Part shown: piece after piece, positions 1 to 9,459 of the stretch
Layout: each line of letters begins with the position of its first letter
Numbering within the stretch: position 1 is the stretch's first letter
Assembly: GCF_039982735.1 (NCBI RefSeq)
Contig: NZ_JBDWXV010000011.1
Location: 785,910 to 849,909 of the forward strand
Length of the DNA stretch: 64,000 bases
Direction of reading: 5' to 3'
DNA from: Saccharospirillum sp039982735
GTDB taxonomy: Bacteria; Pseudomonadota; Gammaproteobacteria; Pseudomonadales; Natronospirillaceae
Notes under the pieces: model-generated
The model's database searches: none
What the model was told of the DNA's origin: nothing
What the model saw: the letters and a program-made list of their open reading frames with translations, nothing else
Translations under genes and position numbers: made by a program

Positions 1-216
1 GTCGATCAATGCGTATACCGCCTGACTGCATGCCCGCCTGCCTTCAACTACTCTGGCTGACACTGGCTTCATTCAAACGTTTGTTTTATTTGCTGGCCCG
101 ATTGTCTCTTTTTTACCGAGCAGAATTCAACTCTTTAATGAATAGAGCGCACAGTAAACCGGCTATCTGTGAGTAAATAGCCTAAACCGATGTTCAAATG
201 TCGGAGTTCTCGCCAG

Positions 217-2505
217 TCAGCGTTTAGCGGGATCGTCTTCGGCGACATCGAAGGGGTCGTCTTTGAACGGATCGTCCTCGTCGAGGTTCAGGTTCTCGAG
301 ATCGGACAGGCCATCTTCCAGATTGCTGATGTCGAACAGATCATCGTCTTCACCGGCATCCAGGTCATCGAGCGGGTCGGGCTCGCTGTCCAGCTCACCC
401 CAGACATCTTCATCCAGCGCCCGGGTATCAAGGCTGTCTTCCATACTGACGCGCGGGGCTTCAGTGCGTTCCGGCGGTGAGGGCTCAGCCTCATCGGCGT
501 CGAACACATCGTCGATAACGGGCGCCTCCTGGTCATCGGCCTGGCTGTTTCGGGCCTGATCGATACCCTGATCCATACTGGCATCATCGAGATCAGCGGT
601 CATTTCCAGACCTTCCAGATCACCCATGGCAACATCGGCCAGGCCCCGGTCTTCAGCCAGCAAGTCTTCTGATTCCCCCTTGCTGCGCTGGTCGAGCCGA
701 CGGTAAACCAGAAAAAAGGCCCCCAGTATCAGCAGCCCTGGCAGGCTGAGCAACAGATAGCGTAGCCACGGGAAGGGTTCTGCCGGTTCCTGGGTCTCTG
801 CCATCGGGTCGGCTTGGGTGTTGTCAGTCGCAACCGGTGTCTGCACACTCAATTCTTCGAACTCGGGCATCGGCGCTTTAATGAAAGCCGCTTCGGTTTC
901 GGGCCCGGTCATTGTTACCGGCTCGGCGGGAAGCGCCTCGGGGTTGAGTATGCGAGGCCAATCTGCGGGCAATGGCAATGTGAGCTCTATCGGCGCAACG
1001 CCGAATTGTGAGACTCGCCGGGCGTTGACGTCGGCGTCGCCCGTCAGGCTCAGCCGGTAATTGCCATCAGGCAGGTCGGCTGACAAATTGACATAAAAGT
1101 AGCCACTGGCGTGGTTTTCAAAGCTTTGCTCGCGACTCACCGGGCCTTCAATCATCGCCTGCAAATCGACCTGCTCAAACACCAGACCGCGGTCGGCCGG
1201 GTACAGGCGCCATTGAATGCCCTGATCCGTCACCAGCAGCTCAGACAGCAAGGCTGGCCGGTTCACCACGGTCTTGCGGATCTGGCGCTGAAAGGTACCG
1301 CCATCGAGCGTCACTTCCAGTTCGATGTCTGCATCACCGTAGGTATTGGGAATCTGGGCGCGAAGCTGCCTGCCATCCCAGCGCAGACCATCGACCTGAC
1401 GGCCATTGATCCGTAACGCAGGGGTCATAACGTTAATCAGCGCGTCGGGCACCACATCACCCGAGGCATCGGCAACGCCCAGTTCCAGTATCAGTGGCTG
1501 GTCCTGCAACACCACCGACCCAGTTGGCTGAGTCCAGTACAGGTTAACGTCGGAGACCACCTGAATGCGGCTGTCATCGTTAATATCGCCCAGCACTTCC
1601 CAGCGCCCGGCCTCGGGGTTGTCAATACTGATCAGGGTATAGCCCTGCCCGGCCTGCCAACGCTGTGACCCGGGTGAGGCGACCGAATTCAAAGTGCCGT
1701 CAGGCTGGCGCAACTCGACCTCACCCGCATCGTGCATCACCAGCGCAGTCAGTTCGGTGACCTCGTCATCGACGGTAAACCTGCGACCATCGAATGGCAG
1801 CTCATTACCCGGGCTAACCGAATTCAATACCCGCACGATGAACGACTGCATCTCTGCTGGCTGCCGAACTTCGGCAAACACACCGCCGGTCTGACTCGCC
1901 ATTTGTTCCAATAAGCCCGCATCGGCAGCACCACCCAGTGCCAGGGTATGAATGCGGGCACCGGCAGCGGCAAAACGGGGAATGACGGTGTCGAGAATCC
2001 GGTCGCGTTCGACCCGGTTCACATCGGTATTTGGGGCGATATCAACCTGGCCGTCAGTGATCAGAATAACGTCGGTCGGCGGGCTGTAGGTCGAGAAGCC
2101 AAAGTCGTAGGCGGCATCATCGAGGGCGGCGCCGAGGTTGGTACGCTGGGCAATAGCGCGCAAATCGGCCACCCGGGCACGGGCACTGGCGCGCCAGTCA
2201 TTCGTCACCGGGTCGTGAGGTACCAGCAGGTTAACGTAGCGCCCGAAACTCCAGATCCCGGCCGTCGCTTCATTGGGTATGGCGTCGATCAGCAGGTTAA
2301 TCGCCGGTGTCCGGCGATTTTGGGGGTCGGTATCGCGCATACTGCCGGAAATATCAATCAGAATGCGCACGTCGCTGGCGGTCGGTTGAGGCGGGGTTTC
2401 TGCCTGTGCAGGCACAAGCGAGACCAGAACTAACCCCAAAAGCACACCAAACACCCGCATATGAATAGGGCGTGGCCAACCTGACTGTCCCAGCATAGCT
2501 GTCAT
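217..2505 (-). CDS. VWA domain protein, membrane-anchored (TIGR03503-like)
   Basis: Predicted secreted and membrane-anchored protein with a von Willebrand factor A domain. After a hydrophobic leader ending near VPAQA, the domain opens with the metal-binding MIDAS motif DISGS (about residue 52) and runs to about residue 230. A beta-rich middle follows, then one transmembrane helix (about residues 590-610) and a very acidic Asp/Glu-rich cytoplasmic tail of about 150 residues. The architecture suggests a divalent-metal-dependent adhesion or assembly function at the inner membrane; the ligand is unknown. The start is uncertain: ATGs at 2505, 2496 and 2460 share the frame, and the last gives the most canonical signal peptide. 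The three-helix membrane protein lies about 110 bases upstream on the same strand and may be co-transcribed. Confidence 0.8.
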   Translation of the reverse strand: MTAMLGQSGWPRPIHMRVFGVLLGLVLVSLVPAQAETPPQPTASDVRILIDISGSMRDTDPQNRRTPAINLLIDAIPNEATAGIWSFGRYVNLLVPHDPVTNDWRASARARVADLRAIAQRTNLGAALDDAAYDFGFSTYSPPTDVILITDGQVDIAPNTDVNRVERDRILDTVIPRFAAAGARIHTLALGGAADAGLLEQMASQTGGVFAEVRQPAEMQSFIVRVLNSVSPGNELPFDGRRFTVDDEVTELTALVMHDAGEVELRQPDGTLNSVASPGSQRWQAGQGYTLISIDNPEAGRWEVLGDINDDSRIQVVSDVNLYWTQPTGSVVLQDQPLILELGVADASGDVVPDALINVMTPALRINGRQVDGLRWDGRQLRAQIPNTYGDADIELEVTLDGGTFQRQIRKTVVNRPALLSELLVTDQGIQWRLYPADRGLVFEQVDLQAMIEGPVSREQSFENHASGYFYVNLSADLPDGNYRLSLTGDADVNARRVSQFGVAPIELTLPLPADWPRILNPEALPAEPVTMTGPETEAAFIKAPMPEFEELSVQTPVATDNTQADPMAETQEPAEPFPWLRYLLLSLPGLLILGAFFLVYRRLDQRSKGESEDLLAEDRGLADVAMGDLEGLEMTADLDDASMDQGIDQARNSQADDQEAPVIDDVFDADEAEPSPPERTEAPRVSMEDSLDTRALDEDVWGELDSEPDPLDDLDAGEDDDLFDISNLEDGLSDLENLNLDEDDPFKDDPFDVAEDDPAKR

Positions 2506-2618
2506 CCAAAGATTCCCATGGCTATAACATCGGCGACTTGTTGCCGTTCTTTACCGGTCAGTCGCCGACGATCGTTGTATTACAGCTGCTGTGCAATCAA
2601 CGGGCCATTGGCAGGCCA

Positions 2619-3284
2619 TCACCCCATTCTGGCCAGCATGCGGCGGCCCGCTTCGGTGATGTGCCAGCGAATGCCGTGCTTGCCCATGATGCGACCGGCC
2701 AGATTGCGGGCAACCATAATATCGAGGGTTTTGACCATGGTCGCTTCGGTGGCATCGGTTTCGTCGCACAGGCCCTGCAACGAGCGGAAAATATAGCGGC
2801 CGTTGCCCAGGGTTTTCAGTACTTGCGCCGTGGTGACGTCCAGTTCTTCATCGGGCGTCAGCGCTTCTGCCGGTACTGGCTGGTCATCTTCGGTTTCGGC
2901 TTCGATTAATGGCTTGATTTCTGCCTGAACCAGATAGAGCTCATGCATTACCCGGTCGGCTTGCTGCCGGGCGGTTCTGGCTTCAGCCAGAATCTTGTCG
3001 GACACACTGGTCACCACAAAGCGGCTGGCGATGGCGGCTATCAAACAAAAACCGGTGAAAATCAGAAAGCGGCTCGAATCTTCCTGGCTCTGGGCGATCA
3101 GATCGCTGTTAACCAGCGCCAGTACCACCGGCACCAGAAAGGCCGCCCCGATGCCGACCACCAGGCTGCGCGGCAGACTGGTGGTATCCGGATCGTATTG
3201 GGACAACATGTAATAGTTGACCAGGCCACCAAAAACGCCCGACATCAGCATTACGGCGATCAGAACGAAAATATGAAGGGCCAT
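2619..3284 (-). CDS. Three-TM membrane protein, YLATT (YEATS-associated) type
   Basis: Inner-membrane protein of 221 residues with three predicted helices near the N terminus (about 3-25, 40-60 and 74-92). A helical linker (about 95-140) and a C-terminal segment with winged-helix character (about 150-221, ending HITEAGRRMLARMG) follow. The N-terminal pattern GGLVNYYM..YDPDT...RSLVVGIGAAFLVP matches my memory of the YEATS-like-associating three-TM family, seen near prokaryotic YEATS genes. I could not check this by search, and no YEATS gene is in the window. The ATG is well supported by AAGGAG five bases upstream. It precedes the VWA gene, so the two may act together at the membrane. Function unknown. 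Confidence 0.75.
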   Translation of the reverse strand: MALHIFVLIAVMLMSGVFGGLVNYYMLSQYDPDTTSLPRSLVVGIGAAFLVPVVLALVNSDLIAQSQEDSSRFLIFTGFCLIAAIASRFVVTSVSDKILAEARTARQQADRVMHELYLVQAEIKPLIEAETEDDQPVPAEALTPDEELDVTTAQVLKTLGNGRYIFRSLQGLCDETDATEATMVKTLDIMVARNLAGRIMGKHGIRWHITEAGRRMLARMG

Positions 3285-3446
3285 GCCTACTCCTTACCAC
3301 CACTGCGGGTATTTATTATGGGGACTCCCCTGCCACGCGCTATCGGCACGGGCAGCGGTATCATGAATCTGTCAATGCCTGCCGCCGGAGCTGGAAGGCA
3401 TTCAAACGGCGTGTAGATATAACAGACCTGACGGTGTTTTTACACT

Positions 3447-3815
3447 TTAACCGGCTTCCCGGGGGGCCTCACCGGCTTGTTTCATGCTGCGCAGTCGCAA
3501 TACGATGCCCAGAATCACGATCACCAGCGTACCCACAACCATTGCCTGCAGCATTGGCATCAGAATCGCCAGGCTGGCGTCCAGGCCCACATCCATGAAA
3601 TCAAACGCCGCGACGATAATCGCGGGCGCGTAATAGGGCTCCGGTTCGGTGCCCTGCCAGGGGGTGAGGACCACACAGAGGTAGATCCAGGTGATCCACC
3701 AGCGCAATTGGCGCCACGGCAGAAACCGGCCAATCCGCCACACGACCAGCCAGAAGCCAATCACACCCAGGCCGTAGGCAACGGCAGCCGTCCAGTAGAT
3801 GTCTTGATAAATCAT
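3447..3815 (-). CDS. Small hypothetical membrane protein
   Basis: Protein of 122 residues with four probable transmembrane segments (about 10-28, 36-52, 62-82 and 88-108) and a short basic C terminus. I do not recognise a named family. It sits about 35 bases downstream of ycgN on the same strand and probably shares its transcript. The ATG at 3815 is the only good start. No catalytic motif is visible. It could be a lineage-specific membrane protein of unknown role. Confidence 0.6.
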   Translation of the reverse strand: MIYQDIYWTAAVAYGLGVIGFWLVVWRIGRFLPWRQLRWWITWIYLCVVLTPWQGTEPEPYYAPAIIVAAFDFMDVGLDASLAILMPMLQAMVVGTLVIVILGIVLRLRSMKQAGEAPREAG

Positions 3816-3850
3816 GAGTTATTTGAATTCCAAAAAATCGCTGTAATGAG

Positions 3851-4291
3851 TTAGACGTTATCGATGATGTAGTCTTCCCAGTCTTCTTCCGGCACTTCAT
3901 TGTCCCGTACCGGGTCAAGGTGCAGCACCGAGGCGTCGACCGCATGAATGCGCTGGCTGTCGTGCGCGCGCAGCGGGTGCCATTCCGGCAAGTCTTCGCC
4001 TTCGGCTACCAGCCGGTAGGCGCAGGTGCTGGGCAGCCAGAAAAACTGATCGACGTCTTCCGGTTTCAGCCAGACGCAGTTGGGGACTTTCTGTTGCCGT
4101 TCCTGATAGACCGTGCACCGGCAACTGTCGGACAGATACTGGCATACCACGCGGGTATAGAATACCTCCCCGCTGTCTTCATCTTCGAGTTTTTGCAGGC
4201 AGCACTTGGCACAGCCATCGCAGAGTGACTCCCACTCGTCGGTCGTCATCTGCGCCAGCGTCTTGCGCTTCCAGAAAGGTTGATCAGCCAT
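3851..4291 (-). CDS. ycgN: YcgN family cysteine-cluster protein (UPF0260)
   Basis: Protein of 146 residues, the usual length for the YcgN/UPF0260 family. It has the family's cysteine cluster: CDGCAKCC near residue 24, then a C at about residue 50 and CRC near residue 57. Such clusters suggest metal or iron-sulfur binding, but the biochemical role is not established. The ATG overlaps the ycgL stop codon (TGATG), so translation is probably coupled. The order rnd-ycgL-ycgN is the common gammaproteobacterial one and supports the identification. Confidence 0.9.
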   Translation of the reverse strand: MADQPFWKRKTLAQMTTDEWESLCDGCAKCCLQKLEDEDSGEVFYTRVVCQYLSDSCRCTVYQERQQKVPNCVWLKPEDVDQFFWLPSTCAYRLVAEGEDLPEWHPLRAHDSQRIHAVDASVLHLDPVRDNEVPEEDWEDYIIDNV

Positions 4292-4599
4292 CAGCGAGGG
4301 TGCACCGGGGTTGTGGGTTCACGGTACAGGTCGAGCATGCCCTCTTCTCGCGGCGGTGGCATTTGCAGGTAATAGCCCTGCTCGACGATCTTCGCCATGA
4401 CTTTACCGACCTCTACCCGGGCCAGGGAGCGAGCCGGTGTCAGCAACAAATCCATCACCGGGATAGGGGTGCCAAAGCGCTCGCGCAGTGGCTCAGGTAC
4501 CCGGGCCATCCCTTCGTGACGGGATACATAGAGGTACATATCCTGACGCGCCGAAGAGCGGTAAATACTGGCCAGTACCCGGTCAGTCGTTGGCTTCAC
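4291..4599 (-). CDS. ycgL: YcgL domain-containing protein
   Basis: Small cytoplasmic protein of 102 residues with the YcgL-domain signature: a YRSSARQDMYLYV strand near the start, then VPEPLRERFGTP and MDLLLTPARSLARV. The family has a known fold but no agreed function. The start is GTG at 4599, preceded by GGAGG about nine bases upstream. The first 17 bases overlap the 3' end of rnd, and the stop overlaps the ycgN start, giving a coupled rnd-ycgL-ycgN operon. Confidence 0.88.
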   Translation of the reverse strand: MKPTTDRVLASIYRSSARQDMYLYVSRHEGMARVPEPLRERFGTPIPVMDLLLTPARSLARVEVGKVMAKIVEQGYYLQMPPPREEGMLDLYREPTTPVHPR

Positions 4600-5722
4600 G
4601 GTGATGCTCCTCCAGCAGACGGGTCAGCGGATCGACCAGTAACGGCTTGCGCCAGCCGGTCATCATCTCCGGCCACTCGTAGTCGCCGGTGTAACAGCCA
4701 CTTCTGACCAGTTGCTCCAGCGGCTTGCGCCGGGCCAGCACTTCGGCCGGTACCGCAGTTTCCCGGGCCAGATCAGCGATCAGGTCTTTGACCGATTTGT
4801 ACAGGGCGGCCTGGTCGGCTGGTAACGGCCCGGCCAGTCGCTCGGGCCAGAACTCCCGGCTGGCTTCGTTGCAGCGGCGCACAATATCGACCACGGCATC
4901 GGCATAGAGGCGAACCTTGCGCGGGTGCAGGCCCTTCAGGCCAGCCACGACGCTGCGCTGCGTCGGCATAGCCTGGGCGATCTGGATGATTTCGGCGTCC
5001 GACAAAATGCGCGAGCGGTTCACATCCTGTTCACGAGCCTGTTGCTCGCGCCACTGTGACAGCTGTTGCAGGCAGTACAAACGGGTTCCCTTTAGCTTCC
5101 AGGCACCGCGCAATTTCAGGTAATACTGTTCAGGGCTCGGCGGAAAGCTGTCGAGTGCCGCTCGCTGGCTGTCTTCCAGCACCCAGTCAAAGCGGCCCAT
5201 TTCCCGCAGCCGGGGCGCGAATCGCTCATAGAGCTGCTCCAGCCAGAACACATCGGCGGCGGCATACTGGCATTGCTCTTCAGCCAGTGGGCGTAACAAC
5301 CAGTTGGAGCGGGTCGCGTCTTTGGGCAGGCTTTCGCCGAGCTCAGCTTCAACGGCCCGGGCAAAGCCCATTTGCAAATCGTTGCCCAGCAGGGCCGCGG
5401 CAATCTGGGTGTCAAACACCGGTGCGACCTGGGCACCGGTGCCATTAAACAGAACTTCGGCATCTTCCGACAGTGAATGAAACACCTTGATAATGGCCGG
5501 GTCTTCCAGCACGGCCGCGAACGCCTGCCAGTCGCTGATCGCCAATGGGTCGATCAGCCAGACCTCGCCTTCCAGCCCGACCTGAATCAGACCCAGTTTG
5601 GCAAAAAAGGTTTCGGTGCGGACAAACTCGGTATCCATTGCCAGTACCAGAGCGGCTTTCCAGCGCTGACAGGCCAGGCGCAGCGCATCGTTATCACCCA
5701 CCCAGTGGTAGTGTTCAATCAT
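4583..5722 (-). CDS. rnd: Ribonuclease D
   Basis: 3'-to-5' exoribonuclease that trims tRNA and other structured RNA precursors in the cytoplasm. The DEDD nuclease domain fills about residues 1-180: the DTE motif is in AMDTEF, the second acidic residue in HSLSED, and the last in YAAADVFWL. An HRDC nucleic-acid-binding domain follows (about residues 200-285) with a helical C-terminal region. I chose the ATG at 5722 because homologues begin just before this MIEHYHWV segment and it overlaps the recR stop by eight bases (ATGATTGA). A longer frame to 5818 exists but runs inside recR. Confidence 0.93.
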   Translation of the reverse strand: MIEHYHWVGDNDALRLACQRWKAALVLAMDTEFVRTETFFAKLGLIQVGLEGEVWLIDPLAISDWQAFAAVLEDPAIIKVFHSLSEDAEVLFNGTGAQVAPVFDTQIAAALLGNDLQMGFARAVEAELGESLPKDATRSNWLLRPLAEEQCQYAAADVFWLEQLYERFAPRLREMGRFDWVLEDSQRAALDSFPPSPEQYYLKLRGAWKLKGTRLYCLQQLSQWREQQAREQDVNRSRILSDAEIIQIAQAMPTQRSVVAGLKGLHPRKVRLYADAVVDIVRRCNEASREFWPERLAGPLPADQAALYKSVKDLIADLARETAVPAEVLARRKPLEQLVRSGCYTGDYEWPEMMTGWRKPLLVDPLTRLLEEHHREAND

Positions 5723-6326
5723 GTTCAAAACCCAATGGTTTGCGATCTTGCAGAGCCTGCGACAAGCTGTGGCTATCGATGCGGCCAAATTCCGATCCGA
5801 CCGGGATGCCCCGGGCAATCCGGGAGACTACGACCTTTAACGGTTGCAGCTGTTCAGTCAGGTAATGCGCGGTGGCTTCCCCCTCCATAGAGGCATTGGT
5901 CGCCAGTATCACTTCTTCGATGTCGCCGCTTTTGACCCGCTCGAGCAGCAGGGGCACTCCCAATTCATCCGGGCCGATACCATCTATGGGCGACAGGTGC
6001 CCCTGCAACACGAAGTAGTCACCCAAATAGCCGCCGGACACCTCGATGGCTTCGCGGTCCTGTGGGGTTTCCACCACGCACAGACGGCTATGGTCGCGGT
6101 CGTCATTCTGGCACAGCTCACAGACGGCCTGCTCGGTCAGCACCCGGCACCGGGCACAGTGCATCACGCCATCGAGCGCGCGCTGCAGTGCCTGCGACAG
6201 CATCTGACCGCCCTCGCGGTCACGCTCCAGCAGGTGCAGCGTCATGCGCTCGGCCGAGCGCGAACCCACACCGGGCAGGACCTGCAAAGCTTCCATCAAT
6301 TGCTCTGTAAGCGGGCTGTACGCCAT
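5715..6326 (-). CDS. recR: Recombination mediator RecR
   Basis: RecR works with RecF and RecO to load RecA onto SSB-coated gapped DNA. The 203-residue protein has the helix-hairpin-helix region (LPGVGSRSAERM), the four-cysteine zinc finger (CARC...CELC, about residues 57-71) and a Toprim domain starting at LCVVETPQD. The ATG is preceded by GAGG at suitable spacing and lies 15 bases after the ybaB stop. This is the conserved dnaX-ybaB-recR order. Confidence 0.96.
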   Translation of the reverse strand: MAYSPLTEQLMEALQVLPGVGSRSAERMTLHLLERDREGGQMLSQALQRALDGVMHCARCRVLTEQAVCELCQNDDRDHSRLCVVETPQDREAIEVSGGYLGDYFVLQGHLSPIDGIGPDELGVPLLLERVKSGDIEEVILATNASMEGEATAHYLTEQLQPLKVVVSRIARGIPVGSEFGRIDSHSLSQALQDRKPLGFEHD

Positions 6327-6341
6327 GCCAGACCTCGTTCG

Positions 6342-6668
6342 TCAGAACGGCATTTTAAAGCCGGGGGGCAACTGCATACCGGCCGTGGTCGACGACATTT
6401 TTTCCTGGCTCAGGGCTTCCACCTTACGCACGGCATCGTTTACGGCAGCGGCCAGCAAGTCTTCGAGCAGCTCTTTGTCTTCCTGCATCACCGATTCATC
6501 CAGCGATACCTGTTTTACATCGTGCCGGCCGTTCATGGTGACTCTAACCAGGCCAGCGCCCGATTCACCCGTCACTTCAGCGCGTGCCACTTCTTCCTGC
6601 ATGCGCTTCATGTCTTCCTGCATCTTCTGGGCCTGTTTCATCAGGTTTCCCATACCACCTTTCATCAT
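6342..6668 (-). CDS. ybaB: YbaB/EbfC family nucleoid-associated protein
   Basis: DNA-binding nucleoid-associated protein of 108 residues, the family's normal size. It has a long N-terminal helix rich in Met, Gln and Lys (MKQAQKMQEDMKRMQEEVA) and the conserved core GLVRVTMNGRHDVKQVSLD. AGGAG lies about nine bases before the ATG. It sits between dnaX and recR, as in most gammaproteobacteria, and is probably co-transcribed with both. Confidence 0.95.
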   Translation of the reverse strand: MMKGGMGNLMKQAQKMQEDMKRMQEEVARAEVTGESGAGLVRVTMNGRHDVKQVSLDESVMQEDKELLEDLLAAAVNDAVRKVEALSQEKMSSTTAGMQLPPGFKMPF

Positions 6669-6763
6669 CGCTCAAGGCTCCTGTTATCGGTGTTGCCGAC
6701 CATTGCAATTGGCTTGTTACTGATCGTGTATTCTGTTTTCGGTCTCACTGACTCGCCGGCGGT

Positions 6764-8974
6764 TCACGATACCGACGGCAACGGGCTATACGCTGGCTTT
6801 ACCGTATCGGCCTGCAAGTCACCGTCGTAACGCGACACCAGCGACTGCACGAACGGATCGTCGTGCAAGGCTGTCACCGCCATTTCATAGGCCGCATGAT
6901 TCAAGCGGTCGAACCAGACCTGGGGCGTTTTCTCGGCCACGCCAAACTGATAATCGAGTCCGGTCACGCCCGGCAGAAAATCACCCAGCACGGCCATGAG
7001 TCGTTCTATATGGGTCTCATTCATCAGTTTTCGATAGTTGTCGGAGATAATCAGCTGTAAACGGCCGTTGTCGTACCCAGCCCAGGTGGAATGGGCAAAG
7101 AGCGTTTTGGTCATGCCCGACAGACCCAGCTTGTGCAAGGTCACCTGCCACCAGAACACCGGGTCGGCTTCGAGGTCGGTATCCGGCCAGCGCGCCGGGT
7201 TGGTTTCCGGGTGAATCAACTGATTCGGGTCATGGTTGACCGGTACCTGGCTTTGCACTGGTTCCGCCGCTTTGGGCGTCGGAGCTGCTTCAGGTTCGCT
7301 GGCTAGCGACGGCTCTGGGTCCATCACCTCGGCGTGAGCCAGCGCATCGAGCGGCGACGACCGGGCGGGCGCCGCATTTTCTGCTTCAGCGACGGGTTCT
7401 GGGGCATCAACCGAGGCCTGGGGCCTGGCGGCTGGCTGATCGGCCAGTAAATCGGCAACGGGCCGGGGGGCAGGCGCCCAGCCGGTCTCGTCATCGTCAC
7501 CTTCCCAGGGTGCCCGGTCTTCTTCCTGGCTGGCGGGTTTGGGTGGCGCTTCATTGGCCGCGGCCTGAGCCGGGCTTGCGGGTTCTTCGGGCTCTGCTTC
7601 GACCACGGAAGCCACAGGCTCTGTTACCGGCTCTGCGGCGTCTGCTTCCGGTTTTACCGTTTCTGCCGTTATTGCACCTTGAGAACTGGCCGGTTCATCG
7701 GCTACTACAGCGCCGGTGTCGGGTAATTCTGTGGAAGTAGTGCCCGATTCAGCAACTGGCTCCGGTGTTGCGACGGCAGCAGGCTCCTCAGGTGCCTGCA
7801 CAGCGGGTTGTGGCTTTGGGGAAGCATCACCCACGCCCTCGGCACTGACACGGCTTTCCAGCGCGGGCAAATCACTCACATTGCGCGCCGGGCTTGGGCT
7901 AAAGGCCAGCATGCGCAACAGCGCCATTTCGAACCCGGCCCGTTCGCTGGGGGCCAGCGCCAGGTCTTTGGCGGCCAGGGTGCCGATCTGGTAAAACAAA
8001 TGGATGTCTTCCGCCTGCGCCTGCGAGGCCAGCGCCGCAATGGCGTCACGGTCGCCCTTACTGTTATCAAGCGCCGCAGGGGCAGCCTGGGCAATGGCGA
8101 CCCGATGCAAGGTCGACAACAGTTCATTCAACAGGGTGCGGTAATCCGGCGCGTGTTCGGCGATGCCGGCAACCTGCTGCATCAGGTTGTCGGCATCTTT
8201 CTCGATCAGCCCTTTTACCAGGTGTAACACCCGCTTCAGGTCGACCGTGCCCAGCATGGTGGCCACGTCAGTCTCGTTCAGTTCACCCTCGCCATAGGCA
8301 ATGGCCTGGTCTGTAAGGCTCAGTGCATCACGCATGCTGCCGTTGGCTGCTTCGGCCAGCAGCCAGAGGGCGGGTTCATCGAAGGGCACCTGCTCTTGCC
8401 CCAGAATGGAGTTCAGGTAGCTGACTATGCTCTCGCGCGTCATGTTCTTCAGGTTGAACTGCAAGCACCGCGATAACACCGTCACCGGTAATTTTTGCGG
8501 GTCGGTGGTGGCCAGCAGGAACTTGACGTGCGGCGGTGGCTCTTCCAGCGTTTTTAGCAGGGCATTAAAGCTGCTGACCGAGAGCATGTGCACTTCGTCG
8601 ATCAGGTAGACCTTATAACGGCCCCGCGTCGGCGCGTATTGAACGTTTTCGAGCAGTTCGCGGGTGTCTTCAACACGGGTGCGCGAGGCGGCATCCACTT
8701 CTATCAGGTCGACAAAGCGGCCTTCGGCAATTTCGGTACAGGCCGAGCACTTGCCGCAGGGTTTGGAGCTGACGCCCACTTCACAGTTCAGACTTTTCGC
8801 CAGCAGACGGGCAATGGTGGTCTTTCCCACCCCGCGCGTGCCGGTGAACAAATAGGCATGGTGCAACCGCTGTTGATCGAGCGAGTTGACCAGCGCTTTC
8901 AAGACGTGGGCCTGCCCCACCATTTGTTCAAAGGTGGCGGGTCGCCATTTACGGGCCAATACCTGATAAGACAT
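6764..8974 (-). CDS. dnaX: DNA polymerase III subunits gamma/tau
   Basis: Clamp-loader ATPase and organiser of the replisome. It has Walker A (GTRGVGKTT, about residue 45), the zinc-binding cysteines (CGKCSAC), Walker B (DEVHML), sensor 1 (LLATTDPQK) and SRC. Domains I-III end near residue 370. A Pro/Ala/Glu-rich linker follows (about 375-600), then the tau domain that binds the polymerase alpha subunit. Length (736) fits a full tau. I saw no A_AAA_AAG slippery heptamer across the linker, so a short gamma form, if made, would need another mechanism. ffs lies just upstream. Confidence 0.95.
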   Translation of the reverse strand: MSYQVLARKWRPATFEQMVGQAHVLKALVNSLDQQRLHHAYLFTGTRGVGKTTIARLLAKSLNCEVGVSSKPCGKCSACTEIAEGRFVDLIEVDAASRTRVEDTRELLENVQYAPTRGRYKVYLIDEVHMLSVSSFNALLKTLEEPPPHVKFLLATTDPQKLPVTVLSRCLQFNLKNMTRESIVSYLNSILGQEQVPFDEPALWLLAEAANGSMRDALSLTDQAIAYGEGELNETDVATMLGTVDLKRVLHLVKGLIEKDADNLMQQVAGIAEHAPDYRTLLNELLSTLHRVAIAQAAPAALDNSKGDRDAIAALASQAQAEDIHLFYQIGTLAAKDLALAPSERAGFEMALLRMLAFSPSPARNVSDLPALESRVSAEGVGDASPKPQPAVQAPEEPAAVATPEPVAESGTTSTELPDTGAVVADEPASSQGAITAETVKPEADAAEPVTEPVASVVEAEPEEPASPAQAAANEAPPKPASQEEDRAPWEGDDDETGWAPAPRPVADLLADQPAARPQASVDAPEPVAEAENAAPARSSPLDALAHAEVMDPEPSLASEPEAAPTPKAAEPVQSQVPVNHDPNQLIHPETNPARWPDTDLEADPVFWWQVTLHKLGLSGMTKTLFAHSTWAGYDNGRLQLIISDNYRKLMNETHIERLMAVLGDFLPGVTGLDYQFGVAEKTPQVWFDRLNHAAYEMAVTALHDDPFVQSLVSRYDGDLQADTVKPAYSPLPSVS

Positions 8975-9147
8975 GAAGGCTCATGAAACCGGAGAAACGA
9001 AACCGTATCCTAACTTGGAACAAGGAAGGCTGCCAGAATAAAAAAAGCGTCTATAAAACAAGAAGTTAGTCGTCAAGCATGGCCGGGCAACCCAATGAAA
9101 CCAGGTGGTACGGGACATCACTAAAAACAGCAAGATAGTACAAAGAT

Positions 9148-9262
<115 letters not shown>

Positions 9263-9278
9263 TAACGCAGAGCGCGGC

Positions 9279-9306
9279 ATTATGCCTATGATTTAAAAAA
9301 ACTCAA
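9279..9306 (-). promoter_or_regulatory. ffs promoter (sigma-70 type)
   Basis: On the minus strand TTGAGT (9301-9306) and CATAAT (9279-9284) are 16 bases apart and lie 16 bases before the mature RNA end. The sequence after the -10 box is G+C-rich (GCCGCGC), as in growth-rate and stringently controlled stable-RNA promoters. Predicted from sequence only. Confidence 0.6.
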
Positions 9307-9459
9307 GGGCATGGGTTAAATCGAACTACGCTTACTCTAGCTACAGCTTTGATCGAACGGGTCGATAACCCCGTATATGCAGTGCCAGCACGATTTCAGA
9401 CGGGTTGGCTTACCGAAAACGACCCGTTGTCAAAACGGTCACAACACGGAGGTTGCACC

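Noticed and set aside
76..85. CAAACGTTTG palindrome near the left edge, resembling a LacI/TetR operator
   Set aside because: Only the core matches; the outer G and CA positions of the LacI pattern fail, and the gene it might control is outside the window.
161..182. GGCTAT...ATAGCC hairpin after the VWA gene as a terminator
   Set aside because: Six-base stem with a ten-base loop and no T-run on either strand; too weak to call.
4583..5818. Longer ribonuclease D start at 5818
   Set aside because: The extra 32 residues lie inside recR and do not resemble RNase D; the ATG at 5722 with an eight-base overlap is better.
5844..6830. Plus-strand frame of 328 codons over recR and ybaB
   Set aside because: His/Gln-rich shadow of two well-supported conserved genes.
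9349..9459. Upstream ATG start of the chemoreceptor
   Set aside because: Adds 37 residues before TM1 that no chemoreceptor needs, and lacks a ribosome site, whereas the GTG at 9460 has CGGAGGT.
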